Positions 22,922 through 39,476 of a stretch of DNA of 64,000 nucleotides are shown here, in pieces (the stretch's first letter is position 1; each line of letters starts with the position of its first letter). The DNA lies in NCBI GenBank assembly GCA_028554645.1, contig JAQOOI010000064.1, positions 1,178,001 through 1,242,000 on the forward strand, in the 5' to 3' direction. Both the position numbers and the translations under genes were made by a program. The DNA comes from Omphalotus guepiniiformis (taxonomy: Eukaryota > Basidiomycota > Agaricomycetes > Agaricales > Omphalotaceae). The notes under the pieces were generated by a model. That model saw only the letters and a list, made by a program, of their open reading frames with translations. It ran no database searches and was not told the DNA's origin.

Positions 22922-24004
22922 ATGTTTTTGGCTGTAATCCTCGGCCTTATTATTGTTGCACTGGCGAGCATCATTTTCCTTTTTACACTGCGCATTGGTT
23001 TCGTGAACGTCCATCTCTTCCCACTTTCTCTTTCCATCTCTTCTTTTCACTTCGCACACACCCACAAGTCTTTCTCAACGTCTCACATCACTCTCTCCTT
23101 CTATCTTCCGAGCCCGACTTCCCCTTCTTGGGCTTCCATTAATGTTCATAATGTCGACTTCAAATCCAGAACTCACCATCTCACTGTCTCACATGTAGTC
23201 GCCAACTTATGGTTCTTTCCTACCCTTTTCCGATCTCAACTGTCTCCTGTATCGGCCGAGCTCCACGATTTTCGTTTGCAGGTTTTCTCCTCCCAGGAGA
23301 CCCCGCGTTGGGTCCAGGCCCTGAGGAGGAACCTCATATATACAGTTCTCAACGAAGAAACATTGCGGCTTGACAGTTTCAAGGTCAGCACTACCGTCAG
23401 AACAATGAAGCCGGAGTACGCTTGTCAAGAGGGCAAATCCGAGTCTACGCAACCAGGTAATTCCGAAGAATCGGAAAATGAATCCCGTATAACGAATTAC
23501 TTCTCCCAATGGCATATTCACAACCACATTTCTTCTCGGCTGTACGCCTTTGGTTCGGGGACTGCCCAGCTTCGTCGTCGATGGACAGATGGCACTGGTG
23601 TCTTTGTCCTCATCACACAAGAATGCCGTTGGATCCAAGTATTTCCCGAGAGCAGCCACAAGTCGTCTCCCAGTTGGCGTGAGTCTCTCGTATCGATGCC
23701 TCTCACCGAGTCCCTACCGTCGAAGTGGCGCTGGTGGTTCAGAATATTTCTCAACATCGTACTTTTCTCCGCCTGGGATATGTTAAAGACCCTCGGCACC
23801 CTTTCCACGTCACCCGTGTTGCTTGTTGACCTTTATGTACCTCAAGCAGACATTACTTTTGATAGATTTCGAATACACGACTCAGAGGTCTTCCAACAGG
23901 GTGCCGCAGCCTTGAAGAGAACTTGGGACGAAAATAGCTCGTGGGCCCCAGATGCTGCCAGAGACTTTATCATAGATGGTATATCATCATGCTTAGGGTT
24001 TTAG
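22922..24004 (+). CDS. Uncharacterised membrane-anchored protein
   Basis: Not recognised. From ATG 22922 there is an N-terminal signal-anchor helix (MFLAVILGLIIVALASIIF). About 340 residues follow with alternating hydrophobic beta-strand patterning (SINVHNVDFKS, AELHDFRLQVFSS) and aromatic clusters (RWWFRIFLNIVLFSAWDML). The open frame stops at 24004. A GTATAT donor at 23979 and a CAG acceptor before 24077 would instead give a different C-terminus ending at 24153, overlapping the convergent surface-protein gene. It is divergent from the sugar transporter, sharing a promoter of about 345 bp. Confidence 0.6.
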   Translation: MFLAVILGLIIVALASIIFLFTLRIGFVNVHLFPLSLSISSFHFAHTHKSFSTSHITLSFYLPSPTSPSWASINVHNVDFKSRTHHLTVSHVVANLWFFPTLFRSQLSPVSAELHDFRLQVFSSQETPRWVQALRRNLIYTVLNEETLRLDSFKVSTTVRTMKPEYACQEGKSESTQPGNSEESENESRITNYFSQWHIHNHISSRLYAFGSGTAQLRRRWTDGTGVFVLITQECRWIQVFPESSHKSSPSWRESLVSMPLTESLPSKWRWWFRIFLNIVLFSAWDMLKTLGTLSTSPVLLVDLYVPQADITFDRFRIHDSEVFQQGAAALKRTWDENSSWAPDAARDFIIDGISSCLGF

Positions 24005-24072
24005 TCATTCCTGGTTGCTTGCTCTAAATGATATGCGACTCTATTGCTCGTAACGCGTAACGTTCGATATGG

Positions 24073-27000
24073 TCAGGCTGGAGAGCGTTGTCCATGCGTA
24101 TTGTGCAACAAACTTATGTGACAGCTGATGTCCCGCATCAAAGCCCAAAGTAAAATACACTCGCAACCAGTGAACACCGAGAAGGTTGGCCAACTCAAAC
24201 CTTTATCTACACCGCGTAACCATACTGAAGGCTGGTCAGATTTAAGTCTCATTTGCCTTCGGGAGCTGCTCACCTGGGAACCGGAACCGGAGCTTGTTAT
24301 TGACGCACGTGGGACTCCCAACCCACTAAGAATAGCCTCTTCATCATTCCTTGGAGGTGTACCAAATTCAAGAGCAGACGCAGGGTCTACAAAGGGATTC
24401 TGACTCTCAGGTGCTTTTTCCGGATCGGCGAAAGGGTTATCATTGTGCGGCATCGACGTGTCGACCAGAAGATCAGACTCTGCTCTAGCCTGCTCAGCAG
24501 GTGGTGACAAAGAAATGACTTCCCCGTCCGTGGATGACGAAAGAAAAGAGTGATAAGTTGAATTGGAAATCCCATCACTGCTTTCAGAGACTTGCGACTC
24601 TCCTGAAATACGTCTGAAGGTGGCTGACTTCTTGATTGTGGCATCGTCAAGACTGAGGAACGGATCAGGCGCTCCAGTACTTTGCGGTGTTTTGCGGGGT
24701 GAGGAAGTTACCATGGCCATGGGATTGAAGATAGTGGATGGGACTGCTTCGACATCACGCAAGCCATTGGAGATACCGCTAGTGGAGATGAACGAAGATT
24801 CCACCGCTTCAAACACAATTGGCCGACGTCTCCGGCGAAAGTAGCATAAAAAGAGGAGCACCATGACCAAGAAGATAAATCCGCCAACAGCACCGCCAAT
24901 TGTGGCAGCGCGGGATGATGATCTACTCAAATCACTGTGTTAGAAGACAGCATGCGCAGTCTACATCAGCAAGCTTACTTGGAGGAATTTACCAAAGGCC
25001 TCGGACTAGCTGTCACAGAAACGACGGAGGTGATTATAGAACTAGAATCCGTTATGATCTCGGTTGAGGTTCCAGAAGGCCCAATGATTATGGACGTTGA
25101 TAGGTGAAATGATGTGGAAAGACTAGTTGACAATGAGACACTAGGAGTGCTCGACGTGATGACTCCTCGAATGCTGTGGATGATAAATGGTCTATCTCTC
25201 AAGATGAATATCGCAAAGCTCACTTAGTGGGTACTTGATCAGACAAGGCTTGGGCCAGGGAAGAACTTTCCGATGAGGCGACACTACTTAGTCCACCACC
25301 AGCTCCATTCTGTCCGTTATTGATATCACTGGGACTGCTGACAGATGTTGCGATGCTAGAGTTGGCTAGTCCTGTAGCTCTGCTAGTAGCAGGAGATGCA
25401 TTAGGGGGTTCAGTCAGCGTAACACCTTTGCTACTGATAGGAGTTGCTGGCGTGGAAGATAGAATAGGAGAATCTCCTGGCGTAGAGTTTCCGGTATGTT
25501 TAGCTGGGAGGCTAGGCGAGCCTGAAGGAAGTGGGTTAGGAGACGGAATAGAAGAAGGTGGGCTAGAATGTGAAATGGAGATAGTTGGATTAGCAGAAGG
25601 TGAAGGGAAAGTGTTTGCTGGTGTTGTATTTCCAGTAGTGACAGCAGGTGGAGATTCTGAGTTGACAGAATTTGGAAAGCCTTTATAGCATATTTGTCAA
25701 CAACTAGCAGTAGCAGCAGTGATATCTAATGGAGTACCTGGTCCAGAAATGCTCTCTGATGTAATGCTTCCGGTGCTTTCAGCTGGAGGAGGCGGGGTAG
25801 AGGGAGTGGCACTAGGAGGAGGAATGGGAGCATTCCCTTGCGTGGTGCTGGGGGTACTTTCAGCTGGAGGAGGCGGGGTGGAGGAAGTCGGACTCAGAGG
25901 AGGTAGGGTGGGAGATGTTGTACCTCCTTGAGAGTCTATGTCAGCGCTTACAGCAGCAGCCAAATCAAAGCACATACCTTGTCCAGATGCGTCACTTGGT
26001 GCAGTACTTCCAGTACTTCCAGCTGAAGGAGAGTGTGATGATGGAAGCGGATCAAATGGAATGGAAATATTGCTCGTTGTGCCTCCTTGTAGCAACCATT
26101 AGTGCTCGCCGCGACAGGATGATACAGAGGGATACCTTGTCCAACAGTGCCTCCCGAGGGGAAATCTTCAGTCGTGCTTGGTGGATTGATGAAGCTTGTT
26201 TTCGAAGCGGCAGTTGAGCTTCCATCATTACCCGCAGCGCCCGTAGACGATATAGCGGCACTGCTCGTAACACTTGCCGATCCAGTGGCACTTGGGCTAG
26301 TCCCGGTTTCGAGGATAGTAGTGGATGACGACAAAATGCTGGAGCTTAACGGAACAGGCGTATTTGTGCTTTCACTACCGCTGATCACTGTAAGGACATC
26401 TGAACTCGTCACATCTGGGAGGGAAGTAGCAGGAGATGTCCAACTCGAGAAATGGCTCTTGGAACCTGATGCCAATGAAGACCTTCCTCCAGGACTGACA
26501 CTAGTGGAAAAACTACTGACTTGTCTAGAAGAATGGTCATGACTGCTGTCAGTGGGAACAGAAATAAAGGCAGTGGAAGTCAAGCTAGTAATGCTGGGGA
26601 TTGCTAAGCCGGATGAACTTAAGGTGACAACTTGGGAGGAAAGGCCCGATTCGCCAGGAGAAGTGTTGTTTCTGTAACCGGTGGAGGCAGAGGAGGCAGA
26701 TGTCACTGCGGCATGGGTACCACTTGTGTCGCTAGGATCTGTCGAGACTGATGGCATAGAAGACGTGACAGGTGGAACGGAACTGATTGTACTGGGTTTG
26801 GTCTGCTCAGCAGCCTGCGATTATATTCGTCAAGAGAAAAGTTGTCACCATACGAGTGCTCAGCAGCCGTAGAAGCATTGGTCGACAACGTTGGGTTAGG
26901 CGCACTACTTTGAGCATCTGTTGAAGTTGTTAGACCCTAAGCAAGTCATTGGACGTTCAGTAAGTAATGGCAGGAACAAAGACGTACTGAACTATGATCA

Positions 27001-27478
27001 GTTGAAATGACAGTAGGGGTATATTGATTCTCCATACTAGCAGATGGAAGAGGAAATGTCGCAGAATCTGAACAGAAGATGGCTTTAAGTCAACAGATAC
27101 CATAAATATGTCAACTGAGAACTGACCGGTGCTACTTGTAAAAGAATGGACGCCAGGTGAGGCAGAGGAACCTGTCCCCTTTGAAACTGAAAGTGATGAG
27201 GCCGCAGTTGTTATCATTGAATCTGGACTCTAGCGTGATGATGCAGTGAAATAACTATCAGAATGTGCATACCAGTGTCACCTTTCACAGATGAAGAACT
27301 ACTATCAGGGGAGAGAGCCTCTGAGTCCGGTCTGAGTAATTCTGAAAGCGGTACAAAGGCCGTGTCAAAGTCTGTGTTGTAAACATTTATAGAGCTCGGA
27401 CTCACCATCGTGAACAGCACGGTCATCATCTAATGAAGATGCAAAAGAACGTCGCCAGGACGGAAATAGAACAGGCAT
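24073..27478 (-). CDS. Ser/Thr-rich single-pass surface protein (mucin-like sensor)
   Basis: The reliable part is the C-terminal end. A membrane helix (ATIGGAVGGFIFLVMVLLFL) is followed by a stop-transfer run CYFRRRRRP and a cytoplasmic tail with NPFADPEK/NPFVDP repeats. Upstream, roughly 25000-27200 codes for very long Ser/Thr-rich sequence (SGTSTEIITDSSSIITSVVS; SSTTILETGTSP) with Pro-rich repeats (PPPPAEST). This plan matches fungal cell-wall stress sensors and mucin-like proteins such as Mid2/Msb2/Wsc types. I cannot see a clear signal peptide. The proposed start (27478) and the many exon boundaries in low-complexity sequence are tentative. It probably reports on the cell wall; no specific function is claimed. 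Confidence 0.55.
25775..25879. repeat. Duplicated Pro-rich coding unit in the surface-protein gene
   Basis: The string GCTTTCAGCTGGAGGAGGCG and near-identical flanking sequence occur at about 25775 and again at about 25855, some 80 bp apart. They code for PPPPAEST-type units on the minus strand, and a weaker third copy lies near 26019. Internal expansion is typical of fungal surface proteins. Confidence 0.7.
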
Positions 27479-28458
27479 AAAAACGGAAAGTGGCCAGAGA
27501 AGAATTGAGGGACCGTGGTGGTGGTATTGAACCAAAGATCACTAGCACTGCTTGACCAAGGGCCCGGGCATCGACGAATACTTAGAAGGTTTGCTCGCCT
27601 GAAGCCACGTTCTCGACAATACGACAGAAGCTATGCAGCAGTCTTTGATGGTCGCAGTGCCCCAAAATGAACCAATGCAGTTGAAGTACTGCTGTGATCG
27701 GAATCAGTTGGATGTCGCTCGAGATCACACCAGTCTGTGACCAGGACTCAGTAACACGATTTGAGGATGTATAGACAAACTGACAACAAACAGAGTTGAT
27801 GAGAGCGGTCGAGTTTGGGTCGAGTAATACTGATGATCACGCTCTGCGTTTCAACTGCGTCTGAGTCGCATGCGCCAATATATATATGTATCAAGATTCA
27901 ACATACCTGGAACTTCTCCAATTTTTGATGACCCGGACGAGATGAACAATACATACATATGTTGTAACCAGGTTGTAACAGAATGCCACATTGTTTGTAC
28001 ATCACCAGCTGTTCTTGATCTTGAAGTTGTGAGCAGAGGCTGGGAAAGCGAAAGCGGAATACCTAGTAGTCTCCCCGAAATGGCATATATGATAATAGAA
28101 CCTTCATCGTTTGATCCTGGGTTTTCCCATTCTGTAGTTGCCTCCTTGAGTGTCAAGAGATCTGATATTGCAGGCCTTCCAACACTTTGAAGTTTGGAAC
28201 ACAGCACGATCTTATGTGATTACTATACATAGGCGGAAGGTACACTACTAAACAGTTTCGGTATCCCTTACCCGGATGGCGTGCTGTCATTTTTGAATTA
28301 GCAGGTCTGGTACATAGCATACATATGGTATGATACATCTGTAACGAGTTCCATATTTTATACATACATAAGTACAGTCAATCAAACTCAAATAAGGCGG
28401 CAGACTTGATTCATGTCTTTGCCTGAGTGGTGAATGATATGTAATCTCCCTTTGCGAA
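27479..28458. other. Intergenic region (about 1 kb)
   Basis: Probable promoter and leader of the surface-protein gene (27479 to about 27850) plus the 3' flank of the large disordered gene. Open frames at 27870-28190 (+) and 27851-28207 (-) mirror each other and show no recognisable domain. Nothing else seen. Confidence 0.4.
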
Positions 28459-31400
28459 CTACCGGCTCGAGGTACTCGGCCGGGATCCTCTTGTTTTCAC
28501 ATACTTCAGGTTCTGTTTGTCCTCCGACGGTTCCTGAGGTACATCAAACACCACCCCAGGTCTTTGTACCCGATGTCTGGTACTTCGAAAGTCGACCTCT
28601 TTACGTTCACGCCATTCTTGCGTGGCTAAGTGCGCATCACGGAGTGGAGGCGGTTGTATCGGTGGCTGGCTGCTATGCATTGACGCCGTGGGCGATCCTA
28701 CTACCGTATTGGGCTAAGAGTTTCAACAAATTTTGTCAAGGAACATTCACACGAGAATCTGGAGTGCACTCACTGCAGTTCCATCTACGGCTTCGACGGA
28801 AGCAGCAGACATGGTACGATTTCGTTTCACTGTGAGATAGCGAAACGGTGTGAAAACTTTGTGATTTGGGCTCTTCCTGTCAGGCATTGTGGTAATAGGG
28901 ATAGGGACATTTATAGGTGGGGGCACTTTAGCCCTCGAAGACAAGGAGTTCTTGTCAGGCTCCAGTATATTTGCTGGACCAAATTTGAGGGGTATTTCGC
29001 GGCCCGTGTGGCGATTGCCTGGAACAGCAGAATTCTCGTACGAATTTCCTTGATCCTGTTGTTGTAAAGTTCTCGGTCGAAAGATACTCAAAAAGCCCTT
29101 CTTCCGAGACTCCTGTTGAGATGAGAGCGACGCGGGAATAGATGTTCGAGACGTCGTCGGCTTCAAATTTGATGGAGCTAAAGACGAAGGTGTTTTCAAG
29201 ATTGACTCTTCCGAAGGCACACGTGGTATTTTGTGTGGACTGCTACGAGGTGGGGGTAAAGCAGTTGGCTGAGTAGCTTCTTTAGTGTTGGTTGAGGATG
29301 GTGGGGAATGATCAGACTCCTTCTCCGGAAGCGACACTCTAAGCGCATCAGAAGGGGGAGCATATGAAGCTATAGAAGGATAAGTTGGTGCCGATGACTT
29401 CTGCCCGGGGACATCCGACTGTGAAACTCTAGATCGAGTACTGCCCGTAGGCTCGTGTGCCCGCACATTACGGCGACTAGAAGAATATGGCGATGGCTGG
29501 ACAGTCGGTGATGCGTTGGTATAACCTCCTTCTGCTGGGCGCGTACTGGATGGTCTTGGTGGTAAAGCATTGATCCAGGCTCCTTCCGCTGGACGCGTAC
29601 TAGACGGTCTTGGTGGTATGGCAGAAGTGTCAGACCACACTTTTATGTCACCGGCAACTAAAGTCGATGTCATAGGCACCTCATATCCATACACGTTAGT
29701 ATATGGATCTGAAGAAGACACGGGAGCAGCCGGACTAGATGTGGTATATGCCATTGCGGCAGGCGAAGGTTGGTAATGATTGGTAGCACCGTCAATGCGG
29801 GAATATTGATGGGAAAGTGAATTAGATTCATTATTCCTTCCGGTTTCCATGCTTCTGTCTTGTCTTTGGGACGTCACTGCCTGAGAACCTATCTGTGGGT
29901 CCTTCGAAAACGAAGTAGGCGAATGATGAGGCAAAGTCGTTGCTGGCAAACCAATGGTAGAATCTGTTGCTTCGAGAATTTTTCTTGTACTGCTGAGAGT
30001 TTGTCGCTCCTGGAACATGCGCGGCTGCGACTGGGAATGAGGCATGGTGGTACCAGGGCTCAAGACTTCTGATGAATCATACGAAGGGCGGGCATCGTCT
30101 GATAGTAGCTCAACCAGCTTGGGGTGACGGAAAGGAAGAGTGCTGCTAGGCCTCTCAATCGGTTCCACCCGACTTCCAGCTTGCCACAAGGTATCGTTAT
30201 TCCTGTCAGAAGACTGAAAAGCGCTAGCGGATGCATGGCGAGGGAAATCTGCGCGAGGCATGCCTGGTAAGGATGCATTAGCAGATCTAGATCCGTTGGC
30301 TTCCTTAACACCACTCTCTACACCAGGATTAATGGGGGGCGCGGACTGCGTCGATGCTTGCACAAAAGGCGAATAAGCAGGCGGCTGGCGCAAGGAATTA
30401 CCCCCACCAAATTCCTCATTTCTGCCTGAGACACCATTGTGCACTGATACAGCATTCTGGCTCGTTGATCTCACTGCGCGAGAATTCGGCGCACCGGAAC
30501 CTACAATCTTGGACCTCGGTGCTGAGTGCTCCATTCCCGGCCGGACGCTGTTTAATGAAAACTCTTCTCTACCCCTGGTCCCCACAGAACCGCCTGTGGC
30601 TGGATATGTCTTGCCGAGAGATTGGTTGGTGTCGGTAAACACATTTGTCACGTTCGACATGGGTGTGGACATGGTGTGCTTTGAACTTGGTGTATCTGAC
30701 ACCCCTGGAAGTTGGTTAAGTGTAGGAATTTGACCAGAATGAGACCCTGTGCTGGCATTTCTGGCGGGTGATCCATCTTCATTGGATGCAGAAAATGAAA
30801 TTACCCTCCCCCGTTCGTTTGTGGACATTGAAACATTGAATGAAGGGGACGATTGCATGGGTGCGGGTGAATTGCTCACCGCGCCGCCAACGAGACCTTG
30901 CTGATTTTCTGACGTTGAGTGTCTGCTGGATACTCTAGTCGGAACACCTACTAGGTCCGGTTTTCGGTGGACTTCACCTAATTCAGGTGCAACAGAACCC
31001 ACCCTAGCCGTTGAGGGAGACCAACGTGCTTCATACCCTGCTACTAGTTGGGGAACCTTGCTCGAAGGTCGTTGACTACTTGGCACCATCAGATGCTCCT
31101 GCGAGAAAAGTTTATGTGGAGTGTACGACGGTGTTGCTGATACGTCTAGTCTGCCGGTGCGATACTGAGGTAAAATAAGCAAAAGACTGGTAGTAGAGGA
31201 AAGACCTTGAATAACGCACCATTTCGGGAGTCGAGGATTGATTTTGAGGTATAGCAGGAGCTCCAGGGGTCGCCAAGCGTCCAGAAACAATAGGCGAATT
31301 CGTTACATAACTAGAGTATGAGTTTAATCGGCCATGTCCACTCAACGGTGGTCCGGTTTCAGTAGAAGGGGACTGCTTGACAGGAGTCGGAGGTGTCATG

Positions 31401-33941
31401 CGAGAACGAACAGATATTTGTGGCGAGTTGTTGGGTACAGAGATGGAGAACTGCCCAACAGTATTGCCCGTTGGTGTCTCGAGAAACAGATGCGAAGAAG
31501 ACGTAGGATCCGAGTTTCCACGGACCTGAAGAGGTCCAGAACCCTATCACATAGCACATAGTCAGCGTAAATCCGCAGTATTCATTAAGAAACCAGCTAA
31601 CTTTCATCTGACGAGCATCTTTACCAAGTGCGGAACTTTGTTCGTTGATCCCCAGCCCAACCACCTTTTGCTTACTTTCCCTCCCGTTGACAGACTGCTC
31701 TTTGTCCCTTCGATTGAGAGGTACTCCAGTAGATGCTTGCTGTGACGCGCTTGATGTTTCCAAGTGTGGTGGGCGCAATGAAATTACAGGTACAGCACTC
31801 TCCCCATGATAAACCTGTTCAGGGGGTCGAGTTGGCGTTGGAAGCCCAATTGGTATTCCTGCCTCATGACGATGTGAAACGTTAATATGTGGGTATTGGG
31901 TCCGTGTATCAGGCCGCAGGCGAGGCGCGTCTTCACTAGCGCTGTGGATTGGGGACTTATCAGGGATGCTAGATAATGGTAGAGAACCTGGTTCAGCACG
32001 ATTACCGGCAGACTGATTGCCAGTGATCCCTGTGTTTGTCCTTTCCCTTTCCAGAGGCGCAGGGACTGAAGATTGCATATCCTGCACTTGCTTCAATCGA
32101 TATCTTGCCTGCCTGTCATCTCCATAGGCTCGTGTCAATGACTTCAGAGTTAAACGGAGGATTGGTAGATCGTTAGGAGTACTGGAAAAAATGCAAGGTG
32201 TCGGAAACTACCAACCTCATATGCTTTCAGAGATGTTTTCTGCATTTGCTGTTGCTGGACCGTTGTCCGTGGCACACTTGCGTTGGTTAGCCCCGACTCC
32301 TTGTCTTGGCTGGGTACTCTGGAAGCAATCTGTGTGTGCTAGAGGAAACAGACCGACTTGAGAAAAGACACTGGTATGATAATGGAAGAGGTGCATACCC
32401 GTTCCATTCGTCTGGACTTGATGTTCTCTGTAACAGGGGCAACAAATGTATTTCCCGTTGCGTCCTGAGGTTGTAAAGGATCTTGAATCGGCTTTGGATC
32501 CGGCAGCTTCAATGGAAGATATACTGGTAGTGGTTGAGGAGTTTGTTGTGCTTGTATTGAAGCAGCAGGTTCCTGTGCGGCCCTCGTTGGCAATGAAGTG
32601 GTGGGAACTGCGTAAGGTAGTGTAGGGCCGAGGGAGTTGTTCATTGCTACAGAAGGTATCTAAGGCATATATCAGCGCAACGAATGGCTGACCAAAGCGA
32701 GAAATACTAACCCATGGGACTGAAGAGGGTGCTTTTACACGTCGATGAATGTTCGTGTGATTTCGCTTTGAAACGTCAGAACTCTCTCCTTCGTCACTAG
32801 ACTCCTTCCCTGCCGGTCTTGAAACATAATTGGGTTCCCTATATGTATCGCGTTCAGAGTCCAGTTTTCGAGATTTAATGTTCGAGCGATCCTTATCGAG
32901 TGCTCGATCCCTCTCCAGATCAGAAGGGCGCCGAGAACGTTCTCGTGTTCTATCCGAATCTTTGTATTGAACTTTGTCGCGGGCTCGAAGGTCTGTCTCC
33001 GTTTCTTTGCGCCTCTCGTAGTCCCTAGGATAGTCTCTCTCCCGGATCTTATCTCTCTCCTTGGCAGAGCTTCTAGAAATGGTTTCTCTATCCCGCTGCC
33101 TCTCCTTTTCCCGGATTGCGTCCCTTTCGTGAAGACGGTCCATCCCTGAACCGACGACAGAGCCTGTTTCTCGATGCAAGCGCTTCGTTCTTTCTCTTTC
33201 TCTTTCTCTTTCTCTCTCCCTTCCCCTTGCTTCTCTTTCCCTTTCCCTTTCTCTGTCCCTGGTCCGCTCTCGTTCTCTGACGCCTTCTCCATCCTTATCC
33301 CTGCTTTTATCCCACTCTCTATCTCTCTCCCGTTGCCTGCTCCTGTCTCCATGCCTTTCATTCACCTCTCTTTCTCTCTCCCTTTCCTTCAATCTTCTGG
33401 ACGAGGAAGAATTAGCTTTCGCGGGAATTTCAGGGCCTGGCGCGGAAGAAGTAGCGTATGCTCCGTTCATTGCAGAAGTAGAATTGGTCCTTAGATTGCT
33501 AGTGACTTCCACTGAAGGATAGGGAATGGATGTAGCGGCGTTGACATGGATATGTGAAGGAGTGGAAGCGTCCATAGACGGATTAGGTCGCGGATTTGAT
33601 TGGGAAGACGACGGTAGAGGAGTTCGGTTGGAAGTCGAAGCAGTAGCGGTAGGTGAGACATAGGTATCTTTGCCTGTATAGGCGTGCTTGTAAGTAGATG
33701 TCGAAGGAGCATAAGGCGGTACTGAATCGCCGTTCTGACGAGGCGCACGGCTAGAACTTCGATGCCTTTCGGTAGGTTTTCGAGAGCTGGACTTGTCATC
33801 TCGCTTCTCAGACCTTCCTGAAGCTCTCTGCGGTAGTTCAGAATCAGGACGTGGCTCCCAGGTTCTATAAGGGTCCTTCGACGAAGCAGACTTGGGCTGT
33901 GCTGCTCCACTGCTATGTTTGCGTTGAAAAAAGCTCTTCAT
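28459..33941 (-). CDS. Very large intrinsically disordered Ser/Pro/Arg-rich protein
   Basis: No family recognised. Starts MKSFFQRKHSSGAAQPKS (ATG 33941). Four coding blocks separated by short GT-AG introns give roughly 1,650 residues. The first block is Ser/Pro-rich, then has a long Arg/Glu/Asp tract (RERERTRDREREREREARG) over a TCTTTC microsatellite. The central blocks are Ser/Pro/Thr-rich. The C-terminal part has short conserved-looking motifs: KKGFLSIFRPRT, PFRYLTVKRNRTMSAASVEA and EWRERKEVDFRSTRHRVQRP. No membrane helix, signal peptide or enzyme motif is present. RE/RD-rich tracts occur in nuclear and RNA-processing proteins, but Ser/Pro-rich scaffolds of the cell cortex look similar, so the function is open. 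The gene boundaries are reasonable; the internal splice sites are approximate. Confidence 0.6.
33188..33254. repeat. TCTTTC-type microsatellite inside the disordered-protein gene
   Basis: An imperfect hexanucleotide run of TTTCTC/TCTTTC units on the plus strand. On the coding (-) strand it encodes alternating Arg-Glu. Length is a multiple of three in effect, so expansion would lengthen the charged tract without a frameshift. Confidence 0.85.
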
Positions 33942-35015
33942 TCAACGAGAGTAGTGAAGTGCGTTGCGAGGTCACCTGTTAAACAATAACTCTGTGTTTC
34001 TTTGAACAATGACGAAGGAGAAAGGAATTACAGTTGACATTCGGGCATGAGGCAAAACCTAACGAATCCTGGTATGGCAAGCGCAATGATTGCGCCGAAG
34101 TTGAGTTTCCGGGTCAATACAGGGTCAACACCTGGTCAACACCATAAATTTACACTTGCAGCAGTGAATGTGCCAGCTGGTGCCCAGCCGAGTAACAACT
34201 GCATGTCCCAACAGAAAAGGTTTCTTCAAAATTCAAGATAATTATTTTGGCAACCGGGATGCAAAATATTTTGGCTTTCTGGACGATTCTCAATCAATCC
34301 GTCCACAGCAAATTTATATTACGATGTACATGAATGACTACAGCGTCAAGGGACCAGGGCATAAAAGATACTGCGAAGGGAATGCGAGGAGTATGAAAGG
34401 AATGTTTGCCTAATGCGACGGTCAAGCCCTATAGAGCGAACTCGAGAGCAACACATTCAATGCAAAGGCGGTATCAAAGGAAAGTGGGGATTGCTCCATC
34501 TGCTTGGACTTCAAAACGAGGTTCAAGCAGAGACCACAAACCAAGGAAGTGATTTTACACGATTTTGACTCATTACCGACAGTGGAACAGCTACAAGGCT
34601 GTTGAAGACCAAGTCTTCCTGTCGAGACAATTTAAGGATCGTGTGTAGTGAGATAAAGATGCGCAAGAAGACACGGTGACTTTGAGAACATGGGCCAGAT
34701 ACCAATAAACCAACGAGAAAGAGAACCTTAGATTTGGATGAAAGGGAAAGGCAGAATAAGAGAAAAAATTTGAACGCTACTGTGGCCCTTAAAAACTGTC
34801 GTGCCGAAAGCCGGCATTTGTCAGCTCCTGTGGCTGTCTACCGTCATCCAATTCTGCGTAACGCTTCTCACAATCTCACTCTCTTTATTCCACTATATTC
34901 TCGATCCAGGCTCTGGAGTAACCAGGCAAACGGTTGAATCTGGTTTGGCTATGGTACGCCTTGTCTCTTCAGTTCGCCTTGTCCATAAAGCCCATTTGTC
35001 TTCCTTGATATCTCT
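33942..35015. other. Divergent intergenic region (1.07 kb)
   Basis: Lies between the starts of the disordered-protein gene (-) and the deubiquitinase (+), so it holds both promoters. Contains a 15-bp palindrome and an 11-bp triple repeat (34081-34143). No gene called. Confidence 0.6.
34081..34143. promoter_or_regulatory. 15-bp perfect palindrome next to three 11-bp direct repeats
   Basis: GCGCAATGATTGCGC (34081-34095) is a perfect inverted repeat with a one-base centre. From 34111 three GGTCAA-containing units follow at 11-bp spacing (34112, 34123, 34134). The spacing equals one helical turn, so the sites would face the same side of the DNA. This suggests a regulator-binding cluster, about 140-200 bp upstream of the disordered-protein start. 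No binding protein can be named. Confidence 0.4.
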
Positions 35016-39298
<4,283 letters not shown>

Positions 39299-39476
39299 AC
39301 ACATGCTCCTTTTGACACCGTTTCAATTAGTTTACATTCCTCGCCAGTTGTACATTTTTTCCCCAATTACCATAAACTTTCGGCTCTTTAGCTAAGTATG
39401 TATCATGGAATATTATTACGCTGATGTCTTATACAATGGTGATAGACTGTGTAACAGTAGAGGCCAGAGGTATGTA

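Noticed and set aside
27851..28207. Overlapping open frames on both strands between the surface protein and the disordered protein
   Set aside because: They mirror each other, show no recognisable motif and fall in a probable leader/intergenic region.
33188..33254. Regular short repeats as a possible CRISPR-like or structured array
   Set aside because: A simple microsatellite coding for Arg-Glu in a eukaryotic gene; no spacers.
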